Source: CAVWDU01 sp963753815
GTDB lineage: Bacteria; Pseudomonadota; Gammaproteobacteria; Pseudomonadales; Halieaceae
Direction of reading: 5' to 3'
Length of the DNA: 64,000 nt
Assembly (NCBI GenBank): GCA_963753815.1
Contig: CAVWDU010000003.1
Location: 806,001-870,000 of the forward strand
Part shown: positions 8,219 to 17,371 of the stretch, one piece after another
How positions within the stretch are numbered: position 1 is the stretch's first letter
How the letters are laid out: each line of letters opens with the position of its first letter
Notes under the pieces: model-generated
The model's input: the letters and a program-made list of their open reading frames with translations, nothing else
What the model was told of the DNA's origin: nothing
Database searches by the model: none
Position numbers and translations under genes: made by a program

Positions 8219-9767
8219 GGTTGGCATGAGGCACCACTGAATCGAGGACACGGGCGGACGAAAGGACCCCGGGCACGCCGGCGCCGGGATGTGTTCCCGC
8301 GCCCACGATGTAAAGACCCTCCACGTCCTCGCTGCGATTGTGCGGCCGGAACCAGGCGCTCTGGGTGAGAATAGGCTCAAAACTGAAACCCGCCCCCCGG
8401 AACGCGTACAGGTCATGCTGGAAGTCCAGTGGTGTGGTAACCCTGGAGCTGACCACGTGCCCCGACAGCCCCGGCAAGACAGTGTCCTGCAGGCGCTGCT
8501 CAATGGCCAGCCGGTAGGGTTCCGCTTCACGCTCCCAGTCGAGCTCGCTCTCCAGGTTGGGTACCGGCGACAGCACGTAAAACGCATCGCACCCCTCGGG
8601 AGCCAGCGACGGGTCGGTCGCGGTTGGCCGGTGCAGGTAGAGGCTGAAATCCTCTGCCAGGCGCTTGTGCTTGAAAATGTCATCGAGCAGGCCGCGATAG
8701 CGCGGCCCCAGCAGGATCGAATGGTGAGGTACGTCTTCGTAGCGCCGGTCGGTGCCGAAATACCAGACAAACAAACCATTGGAATAACGGGATTTCTCGA
8801 CCCGACGATCCGTCCAGTGCCGGCGAGACTCCGCCGGCACCAGGTGCCGATAGGTCCAGGCGGCGTCGGCGTTGGAGACGACAACATCTGCACGCAGAAC
8901 CTCGCCCGAGCGCAGGCGGACACCCGTGGCCCGCCCGTCGCTGACCACGATCTGCTCCACGTCTGCATTGAGACGCAGGGTATCGCCGCGCTCCCGCAAC
9001 AGGCCAACCAACCCGTCGACGATACTGCGGGTGCCGCCCATGGCCGAGTGCACGCCCCACTCGCGCTCCAGAAACGAGATCAACGAGTAGATCGAGCTCG
9101 CCGAAAACGGGTTGCCGCCGATCAACAGGGGGTGAAAACTGAGCGCCATGCGAATTTTGGGGTCACGCACGTAACTCGCCACCATGGCGTGAACCGAGCG
9201 ATAGTTCCGCAGGCGCAGCATATCCGGCACGATCCGCACCATATCGGCCAGGCGATCGAACGGGACGTGGCCGAGCTCCTCGAAGCCCACCCTGAATATG
9301 GCCTCACTGGCCTTCATATACTGGTCATAGCCCTCGACATCGCCGGGCGCGATGCGAGCGATTTCCCGCCGCGTGGTCTCGGGGTCGCCGCTGTAGTCGA
9401 AGGTCTCGCCGTCGTCATACCGGATGCGGTAGAACGGCGACATCGGCCGCAGGTCGACGTCGTCGGCGAACTCGCGCCCGCACAGCGACCACAGTTCCTC
9501 GAGCAGGAACGGGGCGGTAATGATGGTCGGGCCGGCATCGAACACAAAGCCGTCCTGTTCATGGACCCGCGCCCGCCCGCCGGGCTGGTCGAGCTTCTCG
9601 AGCACCGTGACCCGGTAGCCGCGGGCGCCCAGGCGAATAGCGGCCGCGAGGCCGCCGAAACCGCTGCCGATGATCACCGCGTGCGGCCGCTGGTCCTCAC
9701 CGGGCCGATCCTGCCCGTCATGCCCGCCAGGTTCGAGGCCACCCGGCGGGCGCTGAAATGTGTTCAC
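8208..9767 (-). CDS. crtI: Phytoene desaturase CrtI
   Basis: FAD-dependent desaturase that converts phytoene to neurosporene/lycopene. It has 519 residues. The dinucleotide-binding motif GSGFGG is at 34-39, preceded by a ~28-residue Gly/Asp-rich extension; the C-terminal FAD motif GLYIVGAGTHPGAGVPGV is present. The start is GTG at 9767, without a good ribosome binding site and inside an imperfect PpsR-type box. The true start is therefore uncertain, and the protein may begin nearer the conserved VIIGSG. It is the first gene of crtI-crtB. Confidence 0.95.
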   Translation of the reverse strand: MNTFQRPPGGLEPGGHDGQDRPGEDQRPHAVIIGSGFGGLAAAIRLGARGYRVTVLEKLDQPGGRARVHEQDGFVFDAGPTIITAPFLLEELWSLCGREFADDVDLRPMSPFYRIRYDDGETFDYSGDPETTRREIARIAPGDVEGYDQYMKASEAIFRVGFEELGHVPFDRLADMVRIVPDMLRLRNYRSVHAMVASYVRDPKIRMALSFHPLLIGGNPFSASSIYSLISFLEREWGVHSAMGGTRSIVDGLVGLLRERGDTLRLNADVEQIVVSDGRATGVRLRSGEVLRADVVVSNADAAWTYRHLVPAESRRHWTDRRVEKSRYSNGLFVWYFGTDRRYEDVPHHSILLGPRYRGLLDDIFKHKRLAEDFSLYLHRPTATDPSLAPEGCDAFYVLSPVPNLESELDWEREAEPYRLAIEQRLQDTVLPGLSGHVVSSRVTTPLDFQHDLYAFRGAGFSFEPILTQSAWFRPHNRSEDVEGLYIVGAGTHPGAGVPGVLSSARVLDSVVPHANHVR

Positions 9768-9804
9768 TATACTTGACGCCTTTGCATGTAAACTATTATT
9801 GACA
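9761..9804. promoter_or_regulatory. Paired PpsR/CrtJ-type operators upstream of crtI (one imperfect)
   Basis: TGTAAACTATTATTGACA at 9787-9804 is an exact TGT-N12-ACA box. At exactly 8 bp distance lies TGT-N12-ACG at 9761-9778, with one mismatch in the last position. This matches the layout at bchC and crtE/crtD, so crtI-crtB is probably under the same repressor, perhaps with weaker binding. The imperfect box overlaps the assigned GTG start of crtI. Confidence 0.78.
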
Positions 9805-9809
9805 GCTTA

Positions 9810-9855
9810 GCACCTTACCTTGCGGGTGAACAGCACCTTACCCCGCGGGTGAACA
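9810..9855. repeat. 23-bp direct repeat, two copies
   Basis: Positions 9810-9832 and 9833-9855 are the same 23-bp sequence with two differences (TT versus CC in the middle), placed head to tail between the crtI promoter region and the bchO stop codon. No function is assigned. Confidence 0.8.
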
Positions 9856-9858
9856 GCC

Positions 9859-10743
9859 TCACGCCTCTCCAACCAGGCCCGCCTCCGCAGCCACCTCCCG
9901 GATCATGTCTGCGAACAGGGACGGGTTCTCCTCGTGGCCGAGGTGGCCGAGATCCGGTACCACCTGCAAGCGGGCGTGCGGCAGCTGTACCTTGATCCGG
10001 GTGGCCTCGGTGTAGGCGACCGCCCGGTCGTTGCGACAGGCGATCAGGTGCAGTGGCACCGGCAGTGATTTCAACTCCCGCTCCAGCGATGCCAGGTCCC
10101 AGTTCGCCATCATCTGGATCGCCCCGTTGATGTGCTCGGGCGAGCCGACCAACGTCCGGTAGTGCTCCAGCGCAGCGCCATCCAGCGTCGACCCGGTCTG
10201 CCGGATCAGTTGTTCGATGACCATGCGCTGGGCACCGTGACGGGAGACCAGCCGGGGCACCGTCGGCAGTGCCGCCAGCAACCGGGCCGCGCCGGGAAAC
10301 ACCTTGCCGGGCAGACCGGGAAGCGGCAGCAGGGCACCGTTAACGCTCACCAGGGCCGCGGGTTGAATCGCCCCGTCCAGGCACATGCGCGCGAGGATGG
10401 CCGCGCCCGCGGAATGGCCGATACAGAGCTCGGGGGTCACCTCGAGTGTGGCGAGCAGGTCCGCGACGCCGCGCGCCATGCCCGGCAGTGACATCCCGCT
10501 GCCAGGCGCGAGGTCGGTCGCACCGTGCCCCGGAAGATCCACGGCGAGCACCGCGCTGAATTCCGCCAGCAACGGCGCCAGTCCGGCCCAGGAATGCGTG
10601 GAGGCACCGGTACCGTGGAGCAGCAGCGCCACCGGGCCGCGACCCAGCTGCTGAACATGCCAGCGCAGGCTCCCACTGCAAACGAAGCCGCTGGTCGCGG
10701 CCCGGGGCCAGCCGCGGCATGACGGCGTCCCGGGGGCCGTCAC
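9859..10743 (-). CDS. bchO: Alpha/beta hydrolase BchO, associated with Mg-chelatase genes
   Basis: BchO is a conserved alpha/beta-hydrolase of photosynthesis clusters, linked genetically to magnesium chelatase; its reaction is not firmly known. It has 294 residues, with oxyanion-side HGTG at 43-46, nucleophile elbow GHSAGA at 109-114 (Ser111) and a late DLGHLGHEENP carrying the presumed catalytic His. The GTG start at 10743 overlaps the bchD stop in a GTGA arrangement, so the two are translationally coupled in a bchI-bchD-bchO operon. Confidence 0.93.
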   Translation of the reverse strand: MTAPGTPSCRGWPRAATSGFVCSGSLRWHVQQLGRGPVALLLHGTGASTHSWAGLAPLLAEFSAVLAVDLPGHGATDLAPGSGMSLPGMARGVADLLATLEVTPELCIGHSAGAAILARMCLDGAIQPAALVSVNGALLPLPGLPGKVFPGAARLLAALPTVPRLVSRHGAQRMVIEQLIRQTGSTLDGAALEHYRTLVGSPEHINGAIQMMANWDLASLERELKSLPVPLHLIACRNDRAVAYTEATRIKVQLPHARLQVVPDLGHLGHEENPSLFADMIREVAAEAGLVGEA

Positions 10744-12548
10744 GATCCGGAAGCCGCGCGCACCGCATCGCGCAGTTGCGAGGCGTCGGCATGGGGTAGC
10801 GGCAGGTAGAGCACATCCAGCACCCGCGCCAGCGCCTCGGCACTGGCATTGGGACGCGGCGAGGTGTCAACCAGCATACCGCGCACGCCCTCCTCCCGAA
10901 AAAGACCTGCGGCCGATTCCAGGTCGTCGGCAGCGGCCGCCCTGCCGCGGGTCCCGTCACGCGCCACGTTGGCACGCCCATCCGTCAACAGGACAACCGA
11001 CGGCGTACCACCCCGACGCCGAAGTTGCGCCGCTAGAGCGACCGCCGCCTCCAGGGCCGCGGCGAGAGGGGTGCCGCCACCACCCGGCAGCGCGGCGAGG
11101 CTGCGCTTGGCACGCACCAGCGACCGGGTGGGTGGGAGCAGCAGCTCCGCCTCTTCATTGCGGAACGCGATCATGGCGACCTGGTCGCGCCTGACGTAAC
11201 AGTCGGCGAGCATCAGCTCGACCGCACCCTTCGCCTCCGCCAGCCGGTTCAGTGCGGAAGAGCCGGATGCATCCACCAGGAATATGGTGGTGCTCTGGGA
11301 ACGCTCCCGGAAGCGCACGACGCGAAAATCATCCCGCTGCACCAGCATTCGCGGACCAACCCCGGCCTCCTCCGACGTCTGGGCCCGTCGCCGCAGCCCC
11401 TGCCAGGGAGCCGCCGCCCGCAGCGTTGCCACCAGGCTCAGGCGGGCGCCGGTACGCGGGTCACCGGCCAGTGTTCCCATCGGCCTGCCGCGAGTCAGCG
11501 AGCGCAGCTGTGCGCCGGACTTTCCGGGCGCTTGTTGACCGCGCCCGACGCCCTGATTGTGCTTCAGCAGACTCAGCAGATGCGGAGGCAGCGCCGCGGC
11601 GGCCGCCTCGATCAGCCTGTCCTCCAGCGTTCGCGCCGCGGCCGGCTCGTCGTCGGCACCCTCGCTATCCTGATTCCCCTCATCCGGTGGCGGCGGCGTT
11701 TGTTCAGGAGGGGGAGACGGGGCGTCCTGGTCGGAGGGCGGCGCGGCGTCCTCCCCGGTCGTCTCGGGCTCGTCGTCGACGGGAGCGGGCACTCGCGTCG
11801 CCCGCGGTGCCAGCACCAGCCTCACCGCAATGTCGAGGTCTTCCTCCTCGACCCCGGTGCTGCCGCGCAGTGCGGCGGCCACCCGTGCTGCAGCCACCGC
11901 CTGCAGCGCGGCACGTGGTGAACCGATGCCGAGCGCCACCGCGGCGGCGCACAGGGCCTCCATCGCGTCACCGTCGCAGGCGACATCGGCAAGCCGGGCC
12001 CGTGCCGCGGCGACCTGCTGCGCATTAAACAGGCAGTCGTCCACGTCGCGGATACCGTAGGGGCGCAGGTCGAGCAGAAATGCCAGGCGCTCCTGCAATA
12101 CATGGGACACGTGCTCGTCGTCCTCGACGCCCTCATCGAGCGCGACAACCCCGATCGTGCTCGGCACGCGGGCGCTGAGCCCCTCCCTGGCGACAACGAT
12201 CTCGCCGCAATCCAGTACCGATGCCAGGTGTGCATCGGTGACCCGCCGGCTGCGCTCGGCCATGGCCAGCAGCGCGATGCCCCCGTGGGCCTCAGCCAGC
12301 AGACCGGTCTGTGCCACGGGATGGCCGGCCCGCAGGGTGGCGGTAAGGTCGAGCCCGCCCAGCAGCCGGCTCTCGCTGATATGCGCAGGTATTTTTCGCC
12401 AGGGCGCATCCTCCGGCAGCAGGGCCCGAAGTTGTTCCAACCAGCTGTCCCGCACCGGGCCGGGGCCGGCCTTGAGGACCGCTCCCCCGAGCGCGGCCGG
12501 CGCTACCGCCACCATGGCGGCGACCTGGGAGGCCGGTTCCCAACTCAT
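10740..12548 (-). CDS. bchD: Magnesium chelatase subunit D
   Basis: D subunit of the ATP-dependent Mg-chelatase that inserts Mg into protoporphyrin IX. It has 602 residues: an N-terminal AAA-like domain without an intact Walker A (as usual for BchD), an acidic/Pro-rich linker at about 265-305, and a C-terminal von Willebrand A domain with the MIDAS-type motif DASGSS. The ATG at 12548 lies 25 bp after the bchI stop and gives the family N-terminus; an in-frame GTG a few codons earlier is possible because no strong ribosome binding site marks the ATG. It overlaps bchO by 4 bp. Confidence 0.94.
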   Translation of the reverse strand: MSWEPASQVAAMVAVAPAALGGAVLKAGPGPVRDSWLEQLRALLPEDAPWRKIPAHISESRLLGGLDLTATLRAGHPVAQTGLLAEAHGGIALLAMAERSRRVTDAHLASVLDCGEIVVAREGLSARVPSTIGVVALDEGVEDDEHVSHVLQERLAFLLDLRPYGIRDVDDCLFNAQQVAAARARLADVACDGDAMEALCAAAVALGIGSPRAALQAVAAARVAAALRGSTGVEEEDLDIAVRLVLAPRATRVPAPVDDEPETTGEDAAPPSDQDAPSPPPEQTPPPPDEGNQDSEGADDEPAAARTLEDRLIEAAAAALPPHLLSLLKHNQGVGRGQQAPGKSGAQLRSLTRGRPMGTLAGDPRTGARLSLVATLRAAAPWQGLRRRAQTSEEAGVGPRMLVQRDDFRVVRFRERSQSTTIFLVDASGSSALNRLAEAKGAVELMLADCYVRRDQVAMIAFRNEEAELLLPPTRSLVRAKRSLAALPGGGGTPLAAALEAAVALAAQLRRRGGTPSVVLLTDGRANVARDGTRGRAAAADDLESAAGLFREEGVRGMLVDTSPRPNASAEALARVLDVLYLPLPHADASQLRDAVRAASGS

Positions 12549-12573
12549 TCCCGCAGCAGGCACGATCCCGCCC

Positions 12574-13593
12574 CTACTCGCCGAGAATATCGGCCAGTGC
12601 GCGCTCGATCCGCACCGCGGAGCCGGACTCATCCAGCGGATCCCGGCGCAGTCGGTGTCGAAGTACCGATGGCGCCACCACTCGCAGGTCTGCGGCGGTG
12701 ACGCTGTCACGCCCCTCGAGGCTGGCCAGCGCACGAGCGGCCCGGATCAGGGTCAACTCACCGCGCAGACCGTCAGTGCCAAGTGCCATGCAGAGCCCGG
12801 CTGCAAGCTCGAGCACGTCCGGCCCCAGCTCGACCTCGGGCAGGCGATCGCGGGCCTGCCCGACCTTGCGGCGCACGCTGCCGTCCTTACGGCGCCAGCG
12901 GGTGATGAAGGCGTCGCGATCGCGCTCGAACTCGTCTCTCAACTGCACGATCCTGACGCGGGTCGCCAGGTCCATGGGTGTCTTCACGTCCACCGACAGA
13001 CCGAAACGATCCAGCAATTGCGGGCGCAGTTCGCCCTCCTCCGGGTTGCCGCTGCCCACCAGCACGAACCGCGCCGGATGCCGCACACTCAACCCCTCCC
13101 GCTCCACCACATTTTCCCCCGATGCCGCCACGTCGAGCAGCGCATCGACAATGTGATCCTCCAGCAGGTTGACCTCATCGATATACAAAAAACCCCGGTG
13201 GGCGCGGGCCAGCAACCCCGGCTCAAAGGCTTTCTCACCCTGGCGCAACGCTTTCTCGAGATCGAGACTGCCGATGACACGATCCTCGGTCGCCCCCAGC
13301 GGCAGGTCCACCACCGGCATCGGCTCGGCGCGCGAGCGCGGGCTTGCAGAGCCGTCGCACTGGGCGCAGAGGCCGGGTTTGGCTTCGTCGGGATCGCAGT
13401 TGTACGGACAGCCGGTAACGACGGGCATCTTCGGCATCAGCGCTGCCAGTGCCCGGATGGCTGTTGATTTACCCGTACCCCGATCACCGAAGATCAGTAC
13501 GCCGCCGATGCTCTGGTCGACGGCGGCGATCAAGAGGGCGGTCTTCATCTCGTCCTGGGCGACGATCGCGGAAAACGGGTAGGCGAGTGCCAT
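12574..13593 (-). CDS. bchI: Magnesium chelatase ATPase subunit I
   Basis: AAA+ ATPase subunit of Mg-chelatase. It has 339 residues, normal for the family. Walker A GDRGTGKST is at 36-44 and Walker B is FLYIDEVNLLED. AGGAGA lies 11 bp upstream of the ATG at 13593. It heads the bchI-bchD-bchO unit. No TGT-N12-ACA box was found in the 187 bp upstream, so its control may differ from that of bchC, crtE and crtI. Confidence 0.96.
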   Translation of the reverse strand: MALAYPFSAIVAQDEMKTALLIAAVDQSIGGVLIFGDRGTGKSTAIRALAALMPKMPVVTGCPYNCDPDEAKPGLCAQCDGSASPRSRAEPMPVVDLPLGATEDRVIGSLDLEKALRQGEKAFEPGLLARAHRGFLYIDEVNLLEDHIVDALLDVAASGENVVEREGLSVRHPARFVLVGSGNPEEGELRPQLLDRFGLSVDVKTPMDLATRVRIVQLRDEFERDRDAFITRWRRKDGSVRRKVGQARDRLPEVELGPDVLELAAGLCMALGTDGLRGELTLIRAARALASLEGRDSVTAADLRVVAPSVLRHRLRRDPLDESGSAVRIERALADILGE

Positions 13594-13780
13594 CGTGGGT
13601 GTATCTCCTGTGGGTGGTTCGCGATTGATGCCGCGTCCCGGCCTTGTGGGCGGCCGCGAGCTCTGGCCGGGGTATTGAACCACATGGATCGCCTGCTGGC
13701 ATCCGCACGAGCACAAACGGGTGCGGCACCGGCAGTCCGCTCTGCTATGATTGCAGCTGAACCCCGGGAGCCCAGCGCCC

Positions 13781-14680
13781 ATGTCCGACCTACCGCATGC
13801 ACTCGAACCGGCCCTGTCGGCACCGCTGGAGAAACTGGATACGCGGGCAGCGGGGCGGCTCGCTTACTACAGCGACCCCGGACCGCCCGGATCGGAGGAT
13901 CGGCCCGCCCTGCTACTGCTGCACAGCATCAACGCGGCGCCCAGCGCCATGGAGATCAAGCCACTGTTCGAACACTATCGCGCCTCACGCGGCGTGTTCG
14001 CCCCGGATCTACCCGGCTTCGGCCTCTCCGAGCGCGCGGACATCGCGTACAACCCGGATCTGTACGCCGACACTCTGCTCGAGCTCGCCGAAGCCGTGAA
14101 ACCCTCACCACTGCACGTCGTGGCGCTTTCGACAACCGCCGAATTCGCCGCGCGGGCGGCGCTCGCCGCGCCCGAGCGGTTCGCCAGCCTGACCCTGGTA
14201 TCCCCGACCGGCCTGGGCAGTCGCCAGCCGCCCTCCGATCGTACCCGCGATCGTATCTACCGTTTTTTCAATTTGCCGGGCGTGGGACGGGGCCTGTACC
14301 GGCTGCTGACAACGCGGATCAGTGTCAGCTATTTCCTGGGCATGGCATTCGTTGGCGATACCCCGGACGAGCTGATCGACTACGCCGTTTCAACCACCCG
14401 ACAGCCGGGCGCGCGCTTTGCGCCGTTTTGCTTCCTCTCCGGGAAACTGTTCACCGCGCGCGCCTGGGAGACGCTCTACGCCAGGCTGGAGGTGCCGACC
14501 CTGATCCTCTACGATGAGGACCCGAACGTGGGGTTCGACAATCTGCCGGAGCTTCTGGCGCGTAACACTCGCATTCGTGCCCATCGGATCGCACCCACCC
14601 TCGGCCTGCCCCACTGGGAAAAACCGGCGGAAACCCACGCGGTGCTGGATCAGTTCTGGAGCGCGACCCCGTCACTGTAA
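13781..14680 (+). CDS. Alpha/beta fold hydrolase
   Basis: A 299-residue alpha/beta-hydrolase divergent from bchI. It starts MSDLPHALEP at the ATG with GGGAG 10 bp upstream; an in-frame ATG at 13751 lacks a binding site. Seen: the oxyanion-side motif LLHSINAAPS, DLPGFGLSER, and VVALSTTAEFAARAAL in place of the usual GxSxG elbow, so the nucleophile (Ser in ALSTT) is atypical. A late GLPHWEKP could hold the catalytic His. The substrate is unknown. Its place beside photosynthesis genes may be coincidental. Confidence 0.8.
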   Translation: MSDLPHALEPALSAPLEKLDTRAAGRLAYYSDPGPPGSEDRPALLLLHSINAAPSAMEIKPLFEHYRASRGVFAPDLPGFGLSERADIAYNPDLYADTLLELAEAVKPSPLHVVALSTTAEFAARAALAAPERFASLTLVSPTGLGSRQPPSDRTRDRIYRFFNLPGVGRGLYRLLTTRISVSYFLGMAFVGDTPDELIDYAVSTTRQPGARFAPFCFLSGKLFTARAWETLYARLEVPTLILYDEDPNVGFDNLPELLARNTRIRAHRIAPTLGLPHWEKPAETHAVLDQFWSATPSL

Positions 14681-14708
14681 AACCGTAACCGGCAGGAGAG
14701 ACCAGCCT

Positions 14709-16067
14709 ATGCCCAATGGCAATCACGTCGATCTCGACACATTCATCGAGGGTGTAAAAAAGCGCAATCCCGGGCAACCCGAGTTCGTGCAGGCCGTGCA
14801 GGAGGTAGCCGAGGATGTGTACGATTTCATCCGCGACAAGACCGCCTATCACGAATACCAGATTCTGCGGCGGATTGCAGAGCCCGACCGTGTCGTCAGC
14901 TTCCGGGTCTGCTGGGAAGACGACGAGGGCAACATACGCGTGCAGCGCGGCTGGCGGGTACAGAACAACAACTCGATCGGGCCCTACAAGGGCGGGCTGC
15001 GCTTTCACCCGACCGTCAACGAGAGCGTACTCAAGTTTCTGGCGTTCGAGCAGACCTTCAAGAACAGCCTGACAGGTCTGCCGATGGGTGGAGGCAAAGG
15101 GGGCGCCAATTTCAACCCGAAGGGCAAGTCAAACCACGAGGTCATGCGATTCTGCCAGTCTTTCATGACCGAGCTCTATCGCCATGTGGGCGCGGATACG
15201 GATGTACCGGCGGGCGATATCGGTGTCGGCAGCCGGGAAATCGGCTATATGTTCGGCCAGTACAAGCGCATCACCAACCAGTTTACCGGCGTGCTCACCG
15301 GCAAGGGCCTTGAGTACGGAGGCAGCCTGATTCGCACCGAGGCGACCGGCTACGGTGCCGTCTATTTCCTCAAGGACATGCTGGAGTACAGGGGCGACAG
15401 CGTGGAAGGTAAATCCGTCGCTATCTCCGGCTCGGGAAACGTCGCCCTGCATGCGGCGGAGAAAATCCTGCAGCTCGGAGGACGGGTTTTGACACTGTCG
15501 GACTCCGGCGGCTTCATTCACGATCCGGAAGGTATAGACACCGAACGCCTGGCTTGGGTGAAAGGCCTGAAAAGTGGGCGCCGCGGACGCATCTCCGAGT
15601 ACGCCGACGAATTCGGCCACGCGAGTTTTCATGCCGACCAGCGGCCCTGGGGCGTCGACTGCGACGTCGCCATGCCCTGCGCCACACAGAATGAGCTCGG
15701 TGGAGAGGACGCGCGCTCACTGGTGCGCAACGGTTGCATGGCGGTCGTCGAGGGCGCCAACATGCCCACTGACCTGGAGGGCAAGCGGGTGCTGGAGGAC
15801 GCAGACATACTGTACGCACCGGGCAAGGCGGCGAACGCCGGAGGAGTCGCGGTATCGGGCCTGGAAATGAGCCAGAACTCAGCCCGAACCTCCTGGGACG
15901 AGACCAGCCTGAATACGCTGCTGGTCGACATCATGCGTGGCATCCACGACCGCTGCGTGGAATACGGCGAGGTGGATCGCGGGCGCCCGGTGAACTACGG
16001 CCGCGGCGCCAACATCGCCGGGTTCAAGAAGGTCGCCGATGCCATGCTGGCGTACGGTGTGGTTTGA
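14709..16067 (+). CDS. gdhA: Glutamate dehydrogenase, NADP-specific type
   Basis: Hexameric-type glutamate dehydrogenase (about 50 kDa), which assimilates ammonia onto 2-oxoglutarate in the cytoplasm. It has 452 residues. Seen: substrate-binding GPYKGGLRFHP, the Lys motif PMGGGKGGANF, the PAGDIGVG block, and the nucleotide-binding Rossmann motif SGSGNVA. AGGAGAG is 9 bp upstream of the ATG. The gene follows the hydrolase after 28 bp and could be cotranscribed. Confidence 0.96.
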   Translation: MPNGNHVDLDTFIEGVKKRNPGQPEFVQAVQEVAEDVYDFIRDKTAYHEYQILRRIAEPDRVVSFRVCWEDDEGNIRVQRGWRVQNNNSIGPYKGGLRFHPTVNESVLKFLAFEQTFKNSLTGLPMGGGKGGANFNPKGKSNHEVMRFCQSFMTELYRHVGADTDVPAGDIGVGSREIGYMFGQYKRITNQFTGVLTGKGLEYGGSLIRTEATGYGAVYFLKDMLEYRGDSVEGKSVAISGSGNVALHAAEKILQLGGRVLTLSDSGGFIHDPEGIDTERLAWVKGLKSGRRGRISEYADEFGHASFHADQRPWGVDCDVAMPCATQNELGGEDARSLVRNGCMAVVEGANMPTDLEGKRVLEDADILYAPGKAANAGGVAVSGLEMSQNSARTSWDETSLNTLLVDIMRGIHDRCVEYGEVDRGRPVNYGRGANIAGFKKVADAMLAYGVV

Positions 16068-16183
16068 GCGTCCGGAACCGATACCCTGCCGTCAATCTTG
16101 ATTGTTGACAAAGTCTGGACAAGAGCGCTCCACACATTACACTGCTACGTAAAACCCCACGAACCCTAACGGAATGGCACATT

Positions 16184-16498
16184 ATGAAAGATAATCACAC
16201 TCTCAGCCGTCGCAACCTGTTGAAAGCCGGCACGGCCACCATGGCCGGTCTCATCATCGCCCGCTCAGCCAGCGCCCAGGAAGAGCTGTCCCCGACCGAT
16301 CCGACGGCCGTGGCCCTGGGGTATGTGTCTGATGCCAGCACCGTGGACAAAGCCAAATGGCCGAAGAAGACCGATGACCAGAAGTGCTCCAACTGCATAC
16401 TGTATTCTGCCGGTGACGGCGGGCTCGGCAAGTGCAGCATCTTCCCGGGCAAACTGGTCAACGCCGAGGGCTGGTGCAGCGCCTGGAACGGCGGGTAA
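16184..16498 (+). CDS. High-potential iron-sulfur protein (HiPIP), Tat-exported
   Basis: A small periplasmic 4Fe-4S electron carrier. In many purple bacteria HiPIP donates electrons to the reaction-centre tetrahaem cytochrome, and its position 2.6 kb from the photosynthesis cluster suggests that role here (inference). It has 104 residues. The twin-Arg signal SRRNLLKAG is at 8-16, with likely cleavage after SASA near residue 31. The four cluster Cys are 68, 71, 84 and 98, with the family spacing C-x2-C-x12-C-x13-C. The signal fits Tat export of a folded cofactor protein. TTGACA at 16105-16110 may be a -35 element, but no good -10 follows. Confidence 0.95.
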   Translation: MKDNHTLSRRNLLKAGTATMAGLIIARSASAQEELSPTDPTAVALGYVSDASTVDKAKWPKKTDDQKCSNCILYSAGDGGLGKCSIFPGKLVNAEGWCSAWNGG

Positions 16499-16586
16499 AT
16501 AACGGACCACCCGCGGACGTCCTCGCGGCACAGCGGGGGTCTGCACGGAGGCATGCGATGATGCCGCGCCGCCCTCGGCGGCCCGG

Positions 16587-17114
16587 TTGATCGTGGTATC
16601 CACCGCCGGTTTCACAATTGACGACCGCCGCTCCGGCGACCTGACGGCAACCGTCGGCACCGACTGGCGGGTGTTTACCGACCGGGTAATGGGGGGTGTC
16701 TCCAGCGCCCGGCTCCGACCCGCCAACCGGCGGGGACACCCTTGCCTGCACCTCGAAGGCACTGTCCGCCTCGACAACAATGGCGGATTCGTGCAGGCGT
16801 CTCTCGACCTCGACGCACGCGTCGCTGAAGCCGCGGCAGGCTCCACCGGGATACTGCTGGACGTCTGCGGCGACGGTGAAATCTACAACGTTCACCTGCG
16901 CACATCCGATACTCTCCGCCCGTGGCAATCGTACCGTGCCAGCTTCACCGCTGACGCACAGTGGCGAACCGTGCGCCTGCCGTTTGCCGACTTCGCACCG
17001 CACCGCATCGAAAGTCCGCTGGTTCCGGCCCGGCTGCAGCGGCTGGGTATCGTCGCCATCGGCCGCGCCTTCGAGCCGAGCCTCTGGCTGGGCCGGGTGG
17101 CGTTGTTCCGGTGA
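16587..17114 (+). CDS. CIA30-like beta-sandwich protein
   Basis: About 175 residues resembling the CIA30 family (NADH dehydrogenase intermediate-associated protein 30) by the pattern DWRVFTDRVMGGVSSARL, an internal GFVQASLDLD and a late TVRLPFADFAP ... RLQRLGIVAIG. Bacterial members have no settled function. The start is TTG at 16587 or GTG at 16593; no ATG is in frame and no clear ribosome binding site is seen. It ends 258 bp before the peroxidase gene. Confidence 0.75.
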   Translation: MIVVSTAGFTIDDRRSGDLTATVGTDWRVFTDRVMGGVSSARLRPANRRGHPCLHLEGTVRLDNNGGFVQASLDLDARVAEAAAGSTGILLDVCGDGEIYNVHLRTSDTLRPWQSYRASFTADAQWRTVRLPFADFAPHRIESPLVPARLQRLGIVAIGRAFEPSLWLGRVALFR

Positions 17115-17371
17115 GAAAGACGTTTTTTGAGAGAGATGTAGCTCCGTTGAGAGCGGCGCCGGATCGCTGCGTGCGGCGTTACACCACCCAGTGAGGGGCT
17201 ATTGGCCTCGCAGCGGGTGATCGCCAAGCGCCAGACCGGCGTATAGAGTGAGCTGGTGGCCGGCCATTGAGCAGGCTCCAGGTGGTCCCTGCACGCAGGG
17301 GTGTACATCACATGCGCGACCCAGCGGCCGCGCTATCATTGCCCACGGCAATACAACACAGGGAGAAGTTC

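Noticed and set aside
8289..9776. Plus-strand open frame of 495 codons opposite crtI
   Set aside because: It is antisense to a clearly conserved enzyme. Such mirror frames are common in high-GC genes, and no domain was seen.
12157..13467. Plus-strand open frame of 436 codons opposite bchD/bchI
   Set aside because: It spans two real genes in antisense, with low-complexity composition and no family resemblance.
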